NCBI GenBank assembly: GCA_021399405.1
Contig: JAAFKL010000183.1
Span: 1-22,324, forward strand
DNA: 22,324 bases
Reading direction: 5' to 3'
Source: Candidatus Heimdallarchaeota archaeon
GTDB taxonomy: Archaea > Asgardarchaeota > Heimdallarchaeia > Heimdallarchaeales > Kariarchaeaceae
Below the pieces are notes generated by a model. That model did not search any database. It was not told where the DNA came from and was given only the letters and a program-made list of their open reading frames with translations. The first letter of the stretch is position 1. Every line of letters starts with the position of its first letter. Positions 14,461 to 22,288 of this stretch are shown here, piece by piece. A program made the position numbers and the translations under genes.

Positions 14461-15038
14461 TAAAAATCTCTTTATTTCAAGTCGGGGTTCCAGAACAATT
14501 TGAGTCATTTGTGTGGAGATCAGCGGATAAACTTCAAATTCAGCAAAATATATTTTTTGATTATGAATTTTTATGGAATAAAAATGAGACTAAGAGGAGT
14601 TTTGATGTATATAATTTGGAATTAACCCTAGAATGGCAGAATATATCGTTTGTAAATACCGTGGAGATAAATATTTATGAATTTATTATCCCGAGTAATC
14701 GATATTTATTGGATAGATCAACTACACAACAACTTTCTGTATTTGGAAACGGGTTCTCAAATTATAATTTTAATGGAACCAGAAATTCAGAAACTGACAA
14801 ACTTGTACAAATAGAGATTACGTCGCAAGATTTCGAACCACTCGAATCACAGTTTATATGGGAATTAAACCCGTCTACATTCACGGTTATTATCACAAAT
14901 ATTCTCACTAATACCACAATTGAACCAATCAGTGAAAAAACCGAAACGAGCAAATCTTTCTTTACCCAAACAATCTATTTTTCTCTAGTAGTATTAGTTT
15001 TGATACTCATAACGATAATTCTAAGAAGACGAAAGTAA
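14457..15038 (+). CDS. Secreted surface protein, C-terminal part (frameshifted gene)
   Basis: In the -1 frame relative to the upstream fragment, the sequence runs LVKISLFQVGVPEQFESFVW without a stop from 14445 onward. A standalone start would have to be GTG at 14511, inside a beta strand and with no signal peptide or ribosome site. The remainder is a beta-rich extracellular domain. It ends in a transmembrane helix (SLVVLVLILITIIL) and a basic RRRK tail, as expected for a membrane-anchored surface protein. Without the upstream fragment it could not be exported. A single missing T in TATTAG would restore one gene, whether from a real mutation, an assembly error or programmed frameshifting. Confidence 0.6.
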   Translation, partial: LVKISLFQVGVPEQFESFVWRSADKLQIQQNIFFDYEFLWNKNETKRSFDVYNLELTLEWQNISFVNTVEINIYEFIIPSNRYLLDRSTTQQLSVFGNGFSNYNFNGTRNSETDKLVQIEITSQDFEPLESQFIWELNPSTFTVIITNILTNTTIEPISEKTETSKSFFTQTIYFSLVVLVLILITIILRRRK

Positions 15039-15058
15039 AATGAGTATAATGACTAATA

Positions 15059-16861
15059 TCACAAATTACTAAATGTTTCTCTGATATGATCAATCAAATC
15101 AGTGCGGTACTTTTCAAATGCATTAGAATCCGATTGAAATTCAATAATCTGTTTATAGCATTTCTCAAAACCCAATTTTATTTCGGAATTTATTTCTTGA
15201 CTTTTGTTTAGATTGTTGAAGGGTAACTTTGCAAATTGAGCTAACGTTTGAATATTTAAATCAATAGGCGTATTGAATAAGAGTTCAAAAGGTTCCTCAA
15301 ATTTTGAAATCGGTAATCGTCTAAAGATCCCACCCCCGTTGTTATTGATGACCAAGATTGTGAGATTAATATCTAAATTTTTTATGTTATGTAAACCTTG
15401 TATATCCTGAAATAGAGCCAAATCCCCAATAATAAGCAGTGTTGGGCGTTTTGTAATATACGCGATTCCTGATGTGGTAGACACAATGCCATCGATCCCA
15501 CTGGCTCCCCGATTACCAAATATGTGAATATTGTTTTTTGAATTGAACCCGAATTCATCAACGTATCTAATGGATAAGCTATTTGATAAGAAAAGGTTAA
15601 ACTCTAAATTAAGATTAGACAAAACCCTCGAGATGATATTCGCTTCGAATCCATCCTCTAATCTATTTTCAATAACATCCATCACATGTTTATTCATTTT
15701 GACCATTGAAGACGACCAAGACACATCACTTGTGGGTTTAGATATATTCAACAGTAAATATTCAATCAATTTGATTGGATCAGTTTGTACTCGAGTATCA
15801 TTTGGACGGATTGGTTTATTCCATCGAAGTGTAGGTGTGATTTGTATTTTTTCGGTGAAATTTAGATTATTGATATATCCTTCAATTGCAGATGAGATAG
15901 GATTCCAGCCAAAATGTAGGATTAAATCAGGCTCTTCAATTGATTTTATGATGCCTGAAGATATCATATAATTGAAGCTTTGAAGGGATTGGCTTGGTTT
16001 CAAAGTTGAAAACCTGATTCCAGAAAGGACATCCATGAACAAAGGTACTTCGAGATGATTTGTGAGATCAACAATTTTTGACGCTAAAACCTCATCGCCT
16101 TCTAAAGGCCCACAAATGACAATGATTCGTTTCGCTTGCTGAATTGTTAGTAGTAAGGATTCAATAATATCATTCTCACTAAAAGTATCTATTTGGTTGG
16201 TTAAATCAAGATATCTATCTTCAGAGAGTTTTGTAAGTTCCGATGATTTCACTATCTTGATTATTTTGTTAATATCGGATTGATTCTTTGGTTCAAGAGG
16301 CTTTGAAAATGGAAAATTAATGTGAACAGGTCCGTTTTCTGATTTTGAAGTAGCAACTGTATAAGCTTCAAAAACAATGTTCCGTATATTATCGCACTCA
16401 ATCTGGGTTTGTATCTTACCAAGATTTCCTAGATTTTGAGGTGGGACATCAGTAAAGTATCGAACTTTGTTTCCATACAGGTTTATTTGATCAATTGTTT
16501 GATTTGTACCACTATTACGGAGTTCTGAAGGCCTGTCTGCAGTTACAACAATAAGTGGAATATTACTTTTATCAGCTTCAATAATGGCTGGGAAATAATT
16601 TGCTGTTGCAGTTCCAGAGGTACATACAAGAACTGAAGGGGTCATAGTTCCTTTTGCAATACCCAAAGCAAAGAAGGCAGAGCTTCTCTCATCAACATTG
16701 ATGTGTAAATTGAAACCACCGTGATGATAAAAAGCTAATACAAGTGGGGTTGATCTGGATCCAGGAGAAATGCATACATCTCTAATTCCAGCTTTATGAA
16801 GTTCATCTGCAAATATTAATGACCATACGAGATTAAGTGAACCATAATCTTCAGGAAGTAT
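15059..16861 (-). CDS. menD: MenD, SEPHCHC synthase (ThDP-dependent), start codon unresolved
   Basis: MenD joins isochorismate and 2-oxoglutarate, with loss of CO2, to give 2-succinyl-5-enolpyruvyl-6-hydroxy-3-cyclohexene-1-carboxylate, the second step of menaquinone synthesis. N-terminal motifs are ISPGSRSTPL (codons 16771 to 16742) and NVDERSSAFFALG, with the ThDP-activating Glu at 16688-16690. TSGTATANYFPAIIEAD and TADRPSELRNSG follow. Near the C-terminus are GNRGASGIDG and the ThDP/Mg site GDLALFQD...NNNGGGIFRRL. The first standard start codon in frame is TTG at 16666, which would delete SPGSRST and the catalytic Glu, so the true gene must begin upstream. The frame is open to a TAG at 16874-16876 with no ATG, GTG or TTG. 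The end given is an ATA at 16859-16861, which lies 9 nt after AGGAG; CTG at 16868-16870 is another option. A frameshift from menF is also possible. The frame overlaps the menF stop. Confidence 0.9.
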   Translation of the reverse strand: MLPEDYGSLNLVWSLIFADELHKAGIRDVCISPGSRSTPLVLAFYHHGGFNLHINVDERSSAFFALGIAKGTMTPSVLVCTSGTATANYFPAIIEADKSNIPLIVVTADRPSELRNSGTNQTIDQINLYGNKVRYFTDVPPQNLGNLGKIQTQIECDNIRNIVFEAYTVATSKSENGPVHINFPFSKPLEPKNQSDINKIIKIVKSSELTKLSEDRYLDLTNQIDTFSENDIIESLLLTIQQAKRIIVICGPLEGDEVLASKIVDLTNHLEVPLFMDVLSGIRFSTLKPSQSLQSFNYMISSGIIKSIEEPDLILHFGWNPISSAIEGYINNLNFTEKIQITPTLRWNKPIRPNDTRVQTDPIKLIEYLLLNISKPTSDVSWSSSMVKMNKHVMDVIENRLEDGFEANIISRVLSNLNLEFNLFLSNSLSIRYVDEFGFNSKNNIHIFGNRGASGIDGIVSTTSGIAYITKRPTLLIIGDLALFQDIQGLHNIKNLDINLTILVINNNGGGIFRRLPISKFEEPFELLFNTPIDLNIQTLAQFAKLPFNNLNKSQEINSEIKLGFEKCYKQIIEFQSDSNAFEKYRTDLIDHIRETFSNL

Positions 16862-18251
16862 TTCTACCAGCTCCTATTGCTCGTAACATAGGGTGAAATT
16901 TAATGCCTATTTCATTCCACTCTGATTCTGCATCTGAATTCTTCACGATTCCAGCACCTGCATAAATATGAGCTGTTTTATTTTGAATTAATGAAGATCT
17001 TATTGCAACTGCAATTCGGCCATTATCTTGACTATCCAGCCAGCCAATTGAACCTGCGTACCAGCCACGATACATCTTTTCCAACTCAGGTATGAGTTCT
17101 AATGCATATTCGGAGGGCACACCTGCTACTGCAGCGGTTGGATGGAGATTATTCATTAAATCTGTAAATCTAAATTCACCTTTTGCTGTGATAGTTGTCT
17201 TGAGGTGTTGAATATTTTTTAATTTATGAATTGTGGGTCTTTCTGAGATTACTGCAGTGATCCCGATTTTGGATAATTTTTCACTTATCTGATTGACAAC
17301 AAATTGGTGTTCTTCATTGTCTTTTTTACTTTGTAATAAATCAAGTTCATATCTTATATCCTCAGCCTCTACAATCCCCCTTGGTCTTGACCCTGCCAAT
17401 GCTACTGTCTCAAGATTTGAATTTACTTTGCTAATTAATAATTCAGGGGTTGCTCCAAGAAATATATTATGAGGTTCTGGTTCAAATAGGAATATATAGG
17501 CGTTTGAAAAATTTTGGTGAAGATAATAAAGACTCTTGATTATATTCAGAGAAGCTGTGAGCTCGAGTTTTCTTGAATTTGCCAATACCAGTTTATCCAA
17601 TTTACGCTTTTCAATCAGATCTTTAATACTATCAATATTTTTTTCCCAATTTTCGTAGCTTGTATGAGATGTGTTTTTACGGACAGTGACAGCTTTTTGT
17701 TTTTGTTTACTTCCAATAATATCAGTAATGACTTTGAAAAAATTATTCTTAAAAGCTTGAATTTTGGATTTTAAAGTTGGCAATGAGTCCTGTGTTACAT
17801 TAAGATTAAAACTCACTAACCATATGTCGTCAATTTTTTCTATCACTATTCGAGGTATATAGAAATAAAAGGAAGAAAATGATTTCCAAGCAGACCTCTG
17901 TTTTTTAGATCCTGATTCATCAAATGAGAGACCACCGAATACTTTTAGGGCTTTTTGTTGAGAAAAATTTGATATATGGATCTTTCCTAAACTGGACATA
18001 AAATCATCCAAGCCTTCATAATTATGATTATCTGTTTTAAATTCTCTAATCTGTCCAAAAGATAAGATGGAGCCATCATGTGGATTTGACCAATACATTC
18101 TCGGATAGGTTGTAAATGAATTGAATAGTTCAATCCCTTCTGTTTCTATATCAAAACCCACCAATTCAGTATAATAAGAGATAAGCTGAATTTCATTACC
18201 TTGAGAATACTTATCTTTTATCTTAGATATGAAATCCTCAAGTGTTTGCAT
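16851..18251 (-). CDS. menF: Isochorismate synthase MenF
   Basis: MenF converts chorismate to isochorismate, the first committed step of menaquinone synthesis. The C-terminal chorismate-binding domain (about 190-455 of 466) has KLDKLVLANSRKLEL with Lys220 as the likely general base, and EPHNIFLGATPELL with Glu270. It also has GSRPRG (287-292), DNEEHQFVV with metal-binding Glu313/314, NNLHPTAAVAGVP, YRGWYAGSIGWLD and GAGIVKNSDAESEWNEI. The length is normal for the family. Release of pyruvate by an anthranilate- or salicylate-type relative is an alternative, but the menD neighbour decides for MenF. The start is ATG at 18251, 63 bp after the TPR gene, with no strong ribosome site. The TGA at 16851-16853 lies within the menD reading frame. 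Confidence 0.93.
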   Translation of the reverse strand: MQTLEDFISKIKDKYSQGNEIQLISYYTELVGFDIETEGIELFNSFTTYPRMYWSNPHDGSILSFGQIREFKTDNHNYEGLDDFMSSLGKIHISNFSQQKALKVFGGLSFDESGSKKQRSAWKSFSSFYFYIPRIVIEKIDDIWLVSFNLNVTQDSLPTLKSKIQAFKNNFFKVITDIIGSKQKQKAVTVRKNTSHTSYENWEKNIDSIKDLIEKRKLDKLVLANSRKLELTASLNIIKSLYYLHQNFSNAYIFLFEPEPHNIFLGATPELLISKVNSNLETVALAGSRPRGIVEAEDIRYELDLLQSKKDNEEHQFVVNQISEKLSKIGITAVISERPTIHKLKNIQHLKTTITAKGEFRFTDLMNNLHPTAAVAGVPSEYALELIPELEKMYRGWYAGSIGWLDSQDNGRIAVAIRSSLIQNKTAHIYAGAGIVKNSDAESEWNEIGIKFHPMLRAIGAGRNTS

Positions 18252-18314
18252 CTGATTTTGATCTATTAGTTGGCAAAATTAAGTTTGTTATCTGTTGTCA
18301 GACTTACTAATAGA

Positions 18315-19163
18315 TTATACTTGTGAAAATAGTTGTTGAGTTATTTTACTGTCAATATCGTTTGGTATGTTTTCAAAGAAGCTTAGGGCATAAGTCAAAT
18401 TGTGCTTCGCTTTCTTTACATCTCCCAGTTTTAAATATAAAGACCCTAGGAAACGATAGGCTTTTCCAACAAACTGATTATTACCTATTTCATGCCATAT
18501 TTTTAATGAGTTATTATAATTTTCAAGAGCTGATGGATATTCTCTTAACGCTTCATAATACCGACCTAAGCTATTATAGGAGGCTGCAATACCAGGTTTG
18601 AAATCGTAGTGTATCCTCATGTTCATTGATTCATTAAAGTTGATTAGGGCATTTTCAAAATCACCCATTGATAAATAGGTATTACCTATATTATTCAAAG
18701 AATAACTAATGGCATTTGGTTCTTTTGCGGTTATTCTTAATTTCAAACCTTGGTTAAAATGGAGCAAAGCCCAATCCAATTGATCCCTTGTCCAATAAAT
18801 CAAACCATGGATATTATACAAATTAGCCAAATTTGTAGATACATCTTTGTTTGTTTTTTTATTACGAGCTAAATCATATCCTTCATTAATAAGGGTTAAA
18901 CAACCTTTGTAATCAGCAATTCTCCATTTTCCATAGGCAATGGCCGTAATTGCACTGATTTGTAAATTTACATCTTTACTCTTTTTAGCTTTAACTAATG
19001 ATTGCTCTGCGATAGTAATTGCTTCATTAAAATGACCTGTAAGTTCTTTGATTCTACTTTTAAGAATACTATATTCAATATCGCTTGGGCTGGAATCGAT
19101 AATTTGAATAGCACGATCATAATTTCCATGAGAAATTAGATCTTTTATCAAAGATTGAGTCAA
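18315..19163 (-). CDS. Tetratricopeptide-repeat protein
   Basis: The 282-residue protein is built of TPR units, clearest from about 110 to 265. Examples are NLYNIHGLIYWTRDQLDWAL, SYSLNNIGNTYLSMGDFENA, AASYNSLGRYYEALREYPSA and GKAYRFLGSLYLKLGDVKKA, each with the typical small-residue and aromatic spacing. The N-terminal third is also helical (GNYDRAIQII, GHFNEAITIAEQSL). There is no signal peptide or catalytic domain. TPR proteins scaffold protein contacts. The start is TTG at 19163, as no in-frame ATG is near. It is the first gene of the minus-strand unit TPR-menF-menD and shares a 60-bp divergent promoter region with menG, so it may assist the pathway, but no function is shown. Confidence 0.85.
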   Translation of the reverse strand: MTQSLIKDLISHGNYDRAIQIIDSSPSDIEYSILKSRIKELTGHFNEAITIAEQSLVKAKKSKDVNLQISAITAIAYGKWRIADYKGCLTLINEGYDLARNKKTNKDVSTNLANLYNIHGLIYWTRDQLDWALLHFNQGLKLRITAKEPNAISYSLNNIGNTYLSMGDFENALINFNESMNMRIHYDFKPGIAASYNSLGRYYEALREYPSALENYNNSLKIWHEIGNNQFVGKAYRFLGSLYLKLGDVKKAKHNLTYALSFFENIPNDIDSKITQQLFSQV

Positions 19164-19223
19164 TCAATTACCATGTTGTTTACTATTTTTATAATGCTTA
19201 GTCGTTGAAATGGGAATATTTCT
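19164..19223. promoter_or_regulatory. 60-bp divergent promoter region of the menaquinone locus
   Basis: These 60 bases separate the TPR-menF-menD unit from the menG-menA unit. TTTTTATAATG near 19183-19193 is a plausible plus-strand TATA box for menG, and AT-rich bases on the other strand could serve the TPR gene. The shared region may co-regulate both arms. Confidence 0.5.
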
Positions 19224-20000
19224 GTGTTATCAAATAATAATATTCAAGTAAACATTGATGTTAATGGATATGTGACTGCATCCGATCCTAGATATGTAGA
19301 ATTAGTCAGAAAGGATTTTCACATCTTATCTAAATCATATGACTTGATTAACAATTTCATGAGTTTGGGTGTTGATAGGCAATTTAGACACATAGCAATT
19401 AAAAATACTTATCCCGAGAAGGAAATATTGGGAAATCTTACAACATGGTTGGATTTAGGGACAGGTACTGGTCACTTGGCAAATGAATTGCATAAACAAA
19501 AACCTGGTGTATTTGTCATAGGACTGGATATATCTGATTCAATGTTAAGATTTGCAATGGAAAGAGAAATGTATACTGATGGTTGTATGAATTTTATCCT
19601 TGCTGATGTGGCAAAAACACCTTTCAGAAAGGAGAGTTATTCTGGTGCATTTTCAGGTTTCGTCGGTAGACACTTTAGGGATTATCCTAAGACCTTGAAA
19701 GAACATCATCGCATAATTCAACGTAAAGGAAGGATTATGATGTTAGAAATGGGAAGAAATGCCACACCCCTCTCGTTCATCGTAGATTTATACGTAGGTA
19801 AAATAATGAGTACTTTTGGTAAGTTAGCGGCATATGTTATTACTAAAGGAAATGCTCCATTTAGATTACTTGAAAATACCTATAATTCTTTTCACTCACC
19901 CGAAAAATTGGAAGAATATTATAATGGTGCTGGTTTCAAAGCACGCTATAAATTAGTTCTATTGGGGAGTATTGTTATCGTCCTAGCGTATCGTCCCTAG
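19224..20000 (+). CDS. menG: Demethylmenaquinone methyltransferase MenG (UbiE family)
   Basis: MenG methylates the quinone ring of demethylmenaquinone, the last step of the pathway. The UbiE/MenG N-terminal signature is visible: F-H-I-L-S-K-S-Y-D-L-I-N-N-F-M-S-L-G (32-49) followed by DRQFRH. SAM motif I is WLDLGTGTGHLA (75-86), the ribose-binding acid is Asp102 in GLDIS, and ADVAKTPF (117-124) is motif II-like. The later GRHFRDYPKTLKEHHRIIQRKGRIMMLEMG matches the family's post-catalytic region. The start is GTG at 19224 with GGGA 11 nt upstream. A short membrane-leaning helix near the end (YKLVLLGSIVIVLA) fits action on a lipid substrate. The position beside the menA gene and opposite menF/menD supports the MenG call over other methyltransferases. 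Confidence 0.88.
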   Translation: MLSNNNIQVNIDVNGYVTASDPRYVELVRKDFHILSKSYDLINNFMSLGVDRQFRHIAIKNTYPEKEILGNLTTWLDLGTGTGHLANELHKQKPGVFVIGLDISDSMLRFAMEREMYTDGCMNFILADVAKTPFRKESYSGAFSGFVGRHFRDYPKTLKEHHRIIQRKGRIMMLEMGRNATPLSFIVDLYVGKIMSTFGKLAAYVITKGNAPFRLLENTYNSFHSPEKLEEYYNGAGFKARYKLVLLGSIVIVLAYRP

Positions 20001-20014
20001 AGAGGGTGTAATTT

Positions 20015-20467
20015 GTGGAACCTTGGGTACATCAACAAATCAAAAATGCAAATCTGATAGATTTACAAACTATCAATAAAGATAATCAGATATTCAGCGT
20101 TCCATGTTTGATAAACTATGAGAAAGGGATTTTATTTCTTCATCCACTTAGAAGTTATGATCAAAGCTATATCAATGTAAACCACAATGAGAAAGCCAGT
20201 ATACATATTCAAGACCATAATCGAACACTTAATCCAACTATTTTGCTCAAAGGGAAATTAAATACAACAACTTTCAATGAGAAGTGGAATTTGCTTCGAC
20301 GATATTGGATTAATATTTTCCCCTTTTTGCAGACATATTTTGATCTTCAAGAACGTTATGTTCATCCAGGCATGGATCAAGCGTTACTATCCTTTAAGCC
20401 ATCACAAATAATTGCATGGGAAAATTTTGGTACTGAACCGATAAAAATCGATATGGAGATCTTATAA
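20015..20467 (+). CDS. Possible FMN split-barrel (pyridoxamine-phosphate-oxidase-like) protein
   Basis: This 150-residue soluble protein looks like a PNPOx-like split barrel. LIDLQTINKDNQIFSVPCLI gives two strands, KGILFLHPLRSYDQSYINVNHNEKASIHI resembles the strand, contact loop and strand that hold FMN phosphate in this fold, and LNPTILLKGKLNT gives a later strand. The match is by pattern only, and the conserved FMN-contact residues are not decisive. It lies between menG and menA with 14-nt spacing after menG. Its GTG start has GAGGGTG at 20002-20008, and the next ATG begins 1 nt after its stop, so it belongs to the men operon. A flavin-linked role in quinone reduction or modification is inference. 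Confidence 0.6.
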   Translation: MEPWVHQQIKNANLIDLQTINKDNQIFSVPCLINYEKGILFLHPLRSYDQSYINVNHNEKASIHIQDHNRTLNPTILLKGKLNTTTFNEKWNLLRRYWINIFPFLQTYFDLQERYVHPGMDQALLSFKPSQIIAWENFGTEPIKIDMEIL

Positions 20468-20468
20468 A

Positions 20469-22109
20469 ATGGAGTACGAAGATTTCACTGAAAGTAACCT
20501 CCTAATTTTGGACAATGACGGATTTCCAACTAATTTGACAGTTAAATTGATGTTTGAAGAGGATAAAATCATATTGAGTTTAATAAAAGGTATAAATTTT
20601 ACTGAAAATCAAAAATGCAAACTACAATTAAGAATTGCTGATCGCGAACAATTATTCTTTCGAACTAAGTTAATCGATGGGAAAATACAGAAAATAAAGG
20701 ATACAAACCAATATAAATTCATAATTGAAGATGAAAGTCAAGAGATAATTGATACTCAATACAATTTAATCTCTCAACTAGTTTCGACTTTACCAGAAGG
20801 TAAGCAACCAATCCAAGAATTTAATCAAAGATTATTAAATGAAATCTTAACTGAAGAAAATCAAGGGTTACTGACTGTTAATATTGCAAACAACACCCAT
20901 ATTTATCGTATCAGATGTGTTCCAAGTTCTGGGAGTCTTAAATTTGAAACTGAACATGGAAGTAAACTAAGCTCTATTATGCAATATACGACTCAGGGCT
21001 CAATAGTATTTGATAAGAAAGAAAAAGCGTTAAATGAAATATCAATGAATGGGGAAATCAAACTTGCAATTAGAACAAAAAACACAGAAATCTTCAATTT
21101 TACCCCAAGGACTATGATTTATGGTCAACAATCAAATATGGAGACACTTCAAATTGAAAATAAAACTTCATTCTTAATGGCTTCTATCGCTAGAAATTTA
21201 CTAGTTAAAACGAAATATTGGTATAATCTACTGAGGTTACCATTAATACTATTCTCTTTAATTCCTTTGCTTGTAGGTTCGGTACTCGCAGATACTAAAT
21301 CTAGCAATTTAAATTTTCAATTTTTGTTTCTAGAGATAATTGCCATTGTTTTCTTCCAAAGTGCAGCTAATTTATTAAATGATTACTTTGATCATAAGAG
21401 TGATTCAGATGAATATGCGGTCATTCACTCTAAACTTAATGCAGGTTCACGCTTCTTGCAATTACGATTAATTAACGAAGACCAAATCAAAATTTACAGC
21501 CTTCTCTCTCTGTTATTTGGTGTGATTCTAGGTGTTTACATTAATTATCGTGTTGGAGGTATTGATGTTCTGATAATCGGAATAATAGGTGCCTTGATCA
21601 TCTTATTTTATAGTTTACCACCGTTAAAATTATCATATAGATGGTATGGAGACATCGCATTTGCTTTTACCATCTTCCCATTAATTCTGATTGGATCCAG
21701 TTTTGTACAAGAACAAAGATACAATAATTTACTCGAAATCTCAGTAATTGGGTTAACTATGGCTTCATTTGTTACTGCGATTCTATTTGTTGGGAATATT
21801 ATGTCATATGATGCAGAAAAAGCTGCACAAAAAACAACATTCACTGTAAAATTTGGAAAGAAGCATACTATTACAACAATGATCGTATTTCTATTTTTAC
21901 ACTATCTAGTAGAATTCATCTTATTTGCATATAACGGTGAATTTATATTATTAATCCCCATCATTGGATCGAGTATTTTAGCATTTTACGCCTTGAAATT
22001 ATTAAAGGAGAATGTCAATAATATCGTTATTCAAGAAAGGAGCTATCGAACAATTGTATATGCCTTTTTATTGAATTACATCCCCATAGTGGTATTATTA
22101 TCTATTTAG
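20469..22109 (+). CDS. menA: MenA-type UbiA prenyltransferase with a soluble N-terminal extension
   Basis: The C-terminal half (about 245-546) is a UbiA-family membrane prenyltransferase with about eight or nine helices. The first Asp-rich motif is NDYFDHKSDSD (304-314), and the second is NIMSYDAEKAAQKTT (443-457), like the MenA DxEKAAxKxT motif. MenA attaches a polyprenyl chain to 1,4-dihydroxy-2-naphthoate and releases CO2. YSLPPLKLSYRWYGD (381-395) is also typical. The first 240 residues are not part of known MenA proteins (about 300 residues). They look like two beta-rich units (NLLILDNDGFPTNLTVKLMF at 10-29 and GLLTVNIANNTHIYRIRCVP at 133-152) that may be split-barrel domains like the gene before it. 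The ATG follows GGAGATC (20455-20461) with a 7-nt spacer. Confidence 0.87.
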   Translation: MEYEDFTESNLLILDNDGFPTNLTVKLMFEEDKIILSLIKGINFTENQKCKLQLRIADREQLFFRTKLIDGKIQKIKDTNQYKFIIEDESQEIIDTQYNLISQLVSTLPEGKQPIQEFNQRLLNEILTEENQGLLTVNIANNTHIYRIRCVPSSGSLKFETEHGSKLSSIMQYTTQGSIVFDKKEKALNEISMNGEIKLAIRTKNTEIFNFTPRTMIYGQQSNMETLQIENKTSFLMASIARNLLVKTKYWYNLLRLPLILFSLIPLLVGSVLADTKSSNLNFQFLFLEIIAIVFFQSAANLLNDYFDHKSDSDEYAVIHSKLNAGSRFLQLRLINEDQIKIYSLLSLLFGVILGVYINYRVGGIDVLIIGIIGALIILFYSLPPLKLSYRWYGDIAFAFTIFPLILIGSSFVQEQRYNNLLEISVIGLTMASFVTAILFVGNIMSYDAEKAAQKTTFTVKFGKKHTITTMIVFLFLHYLVEFILFAYNGEFILLIPIIGSSILAFYALKLLKENVNNIVIQERSYRTIVYAFLLNYIPIVVLLSI

Positions 22110-22201
22110 ACATTTCTAGATTGGGCAATTATAACTTAAAATTCAGAATACTAAGAATATACCCCCAATATAAGGGTGTATCGGCAAATTCATTGCAAGT
22201 A

Positions 22202-22209
22202 TTTATAAG
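22202..22209 (+). promoter_or_regulatory. TATA box of the gene at the right edge
   Basis: TTTATAAG predicts transcription from about 22231, directly at the base of the hairpin at 22233-22253. Confidence 0.5.
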
Positions 22210-22232
22210 CGTGGCTGACAGTATATCTAGAC

Positions 22233-22253
22233 AAGGGTAAGCTATTTGCCCTT
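22233..22253 (+). other. Hairpin at the 5' end of the next mRNA
   Basis: AAGGGTAA, loop GCTAT and TTGCCCTT form an 8-bp stem with one G-T pair. It lies where the inferred transcript begins and ends 35 nt before the ATG, so it could protect the RNA or regulate the gene. Confidence 0.45.
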
Positions 22254-22288
22254 TTGAAACTATTCGCTCGAATTAAGGGTGTTCATTT

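Larger units (their letters stand above)
22110..22288. other. Intergenic region after menA
   Basis: These 179 bases hold the end of the menA transcript and the promoter of the next gene. TAAGGGTGT occurs twice (22171-22179 and 22274-22282); the second copy is the likely ribosome site. No RNA gene or ORF is evident. Confidence 0.5.
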
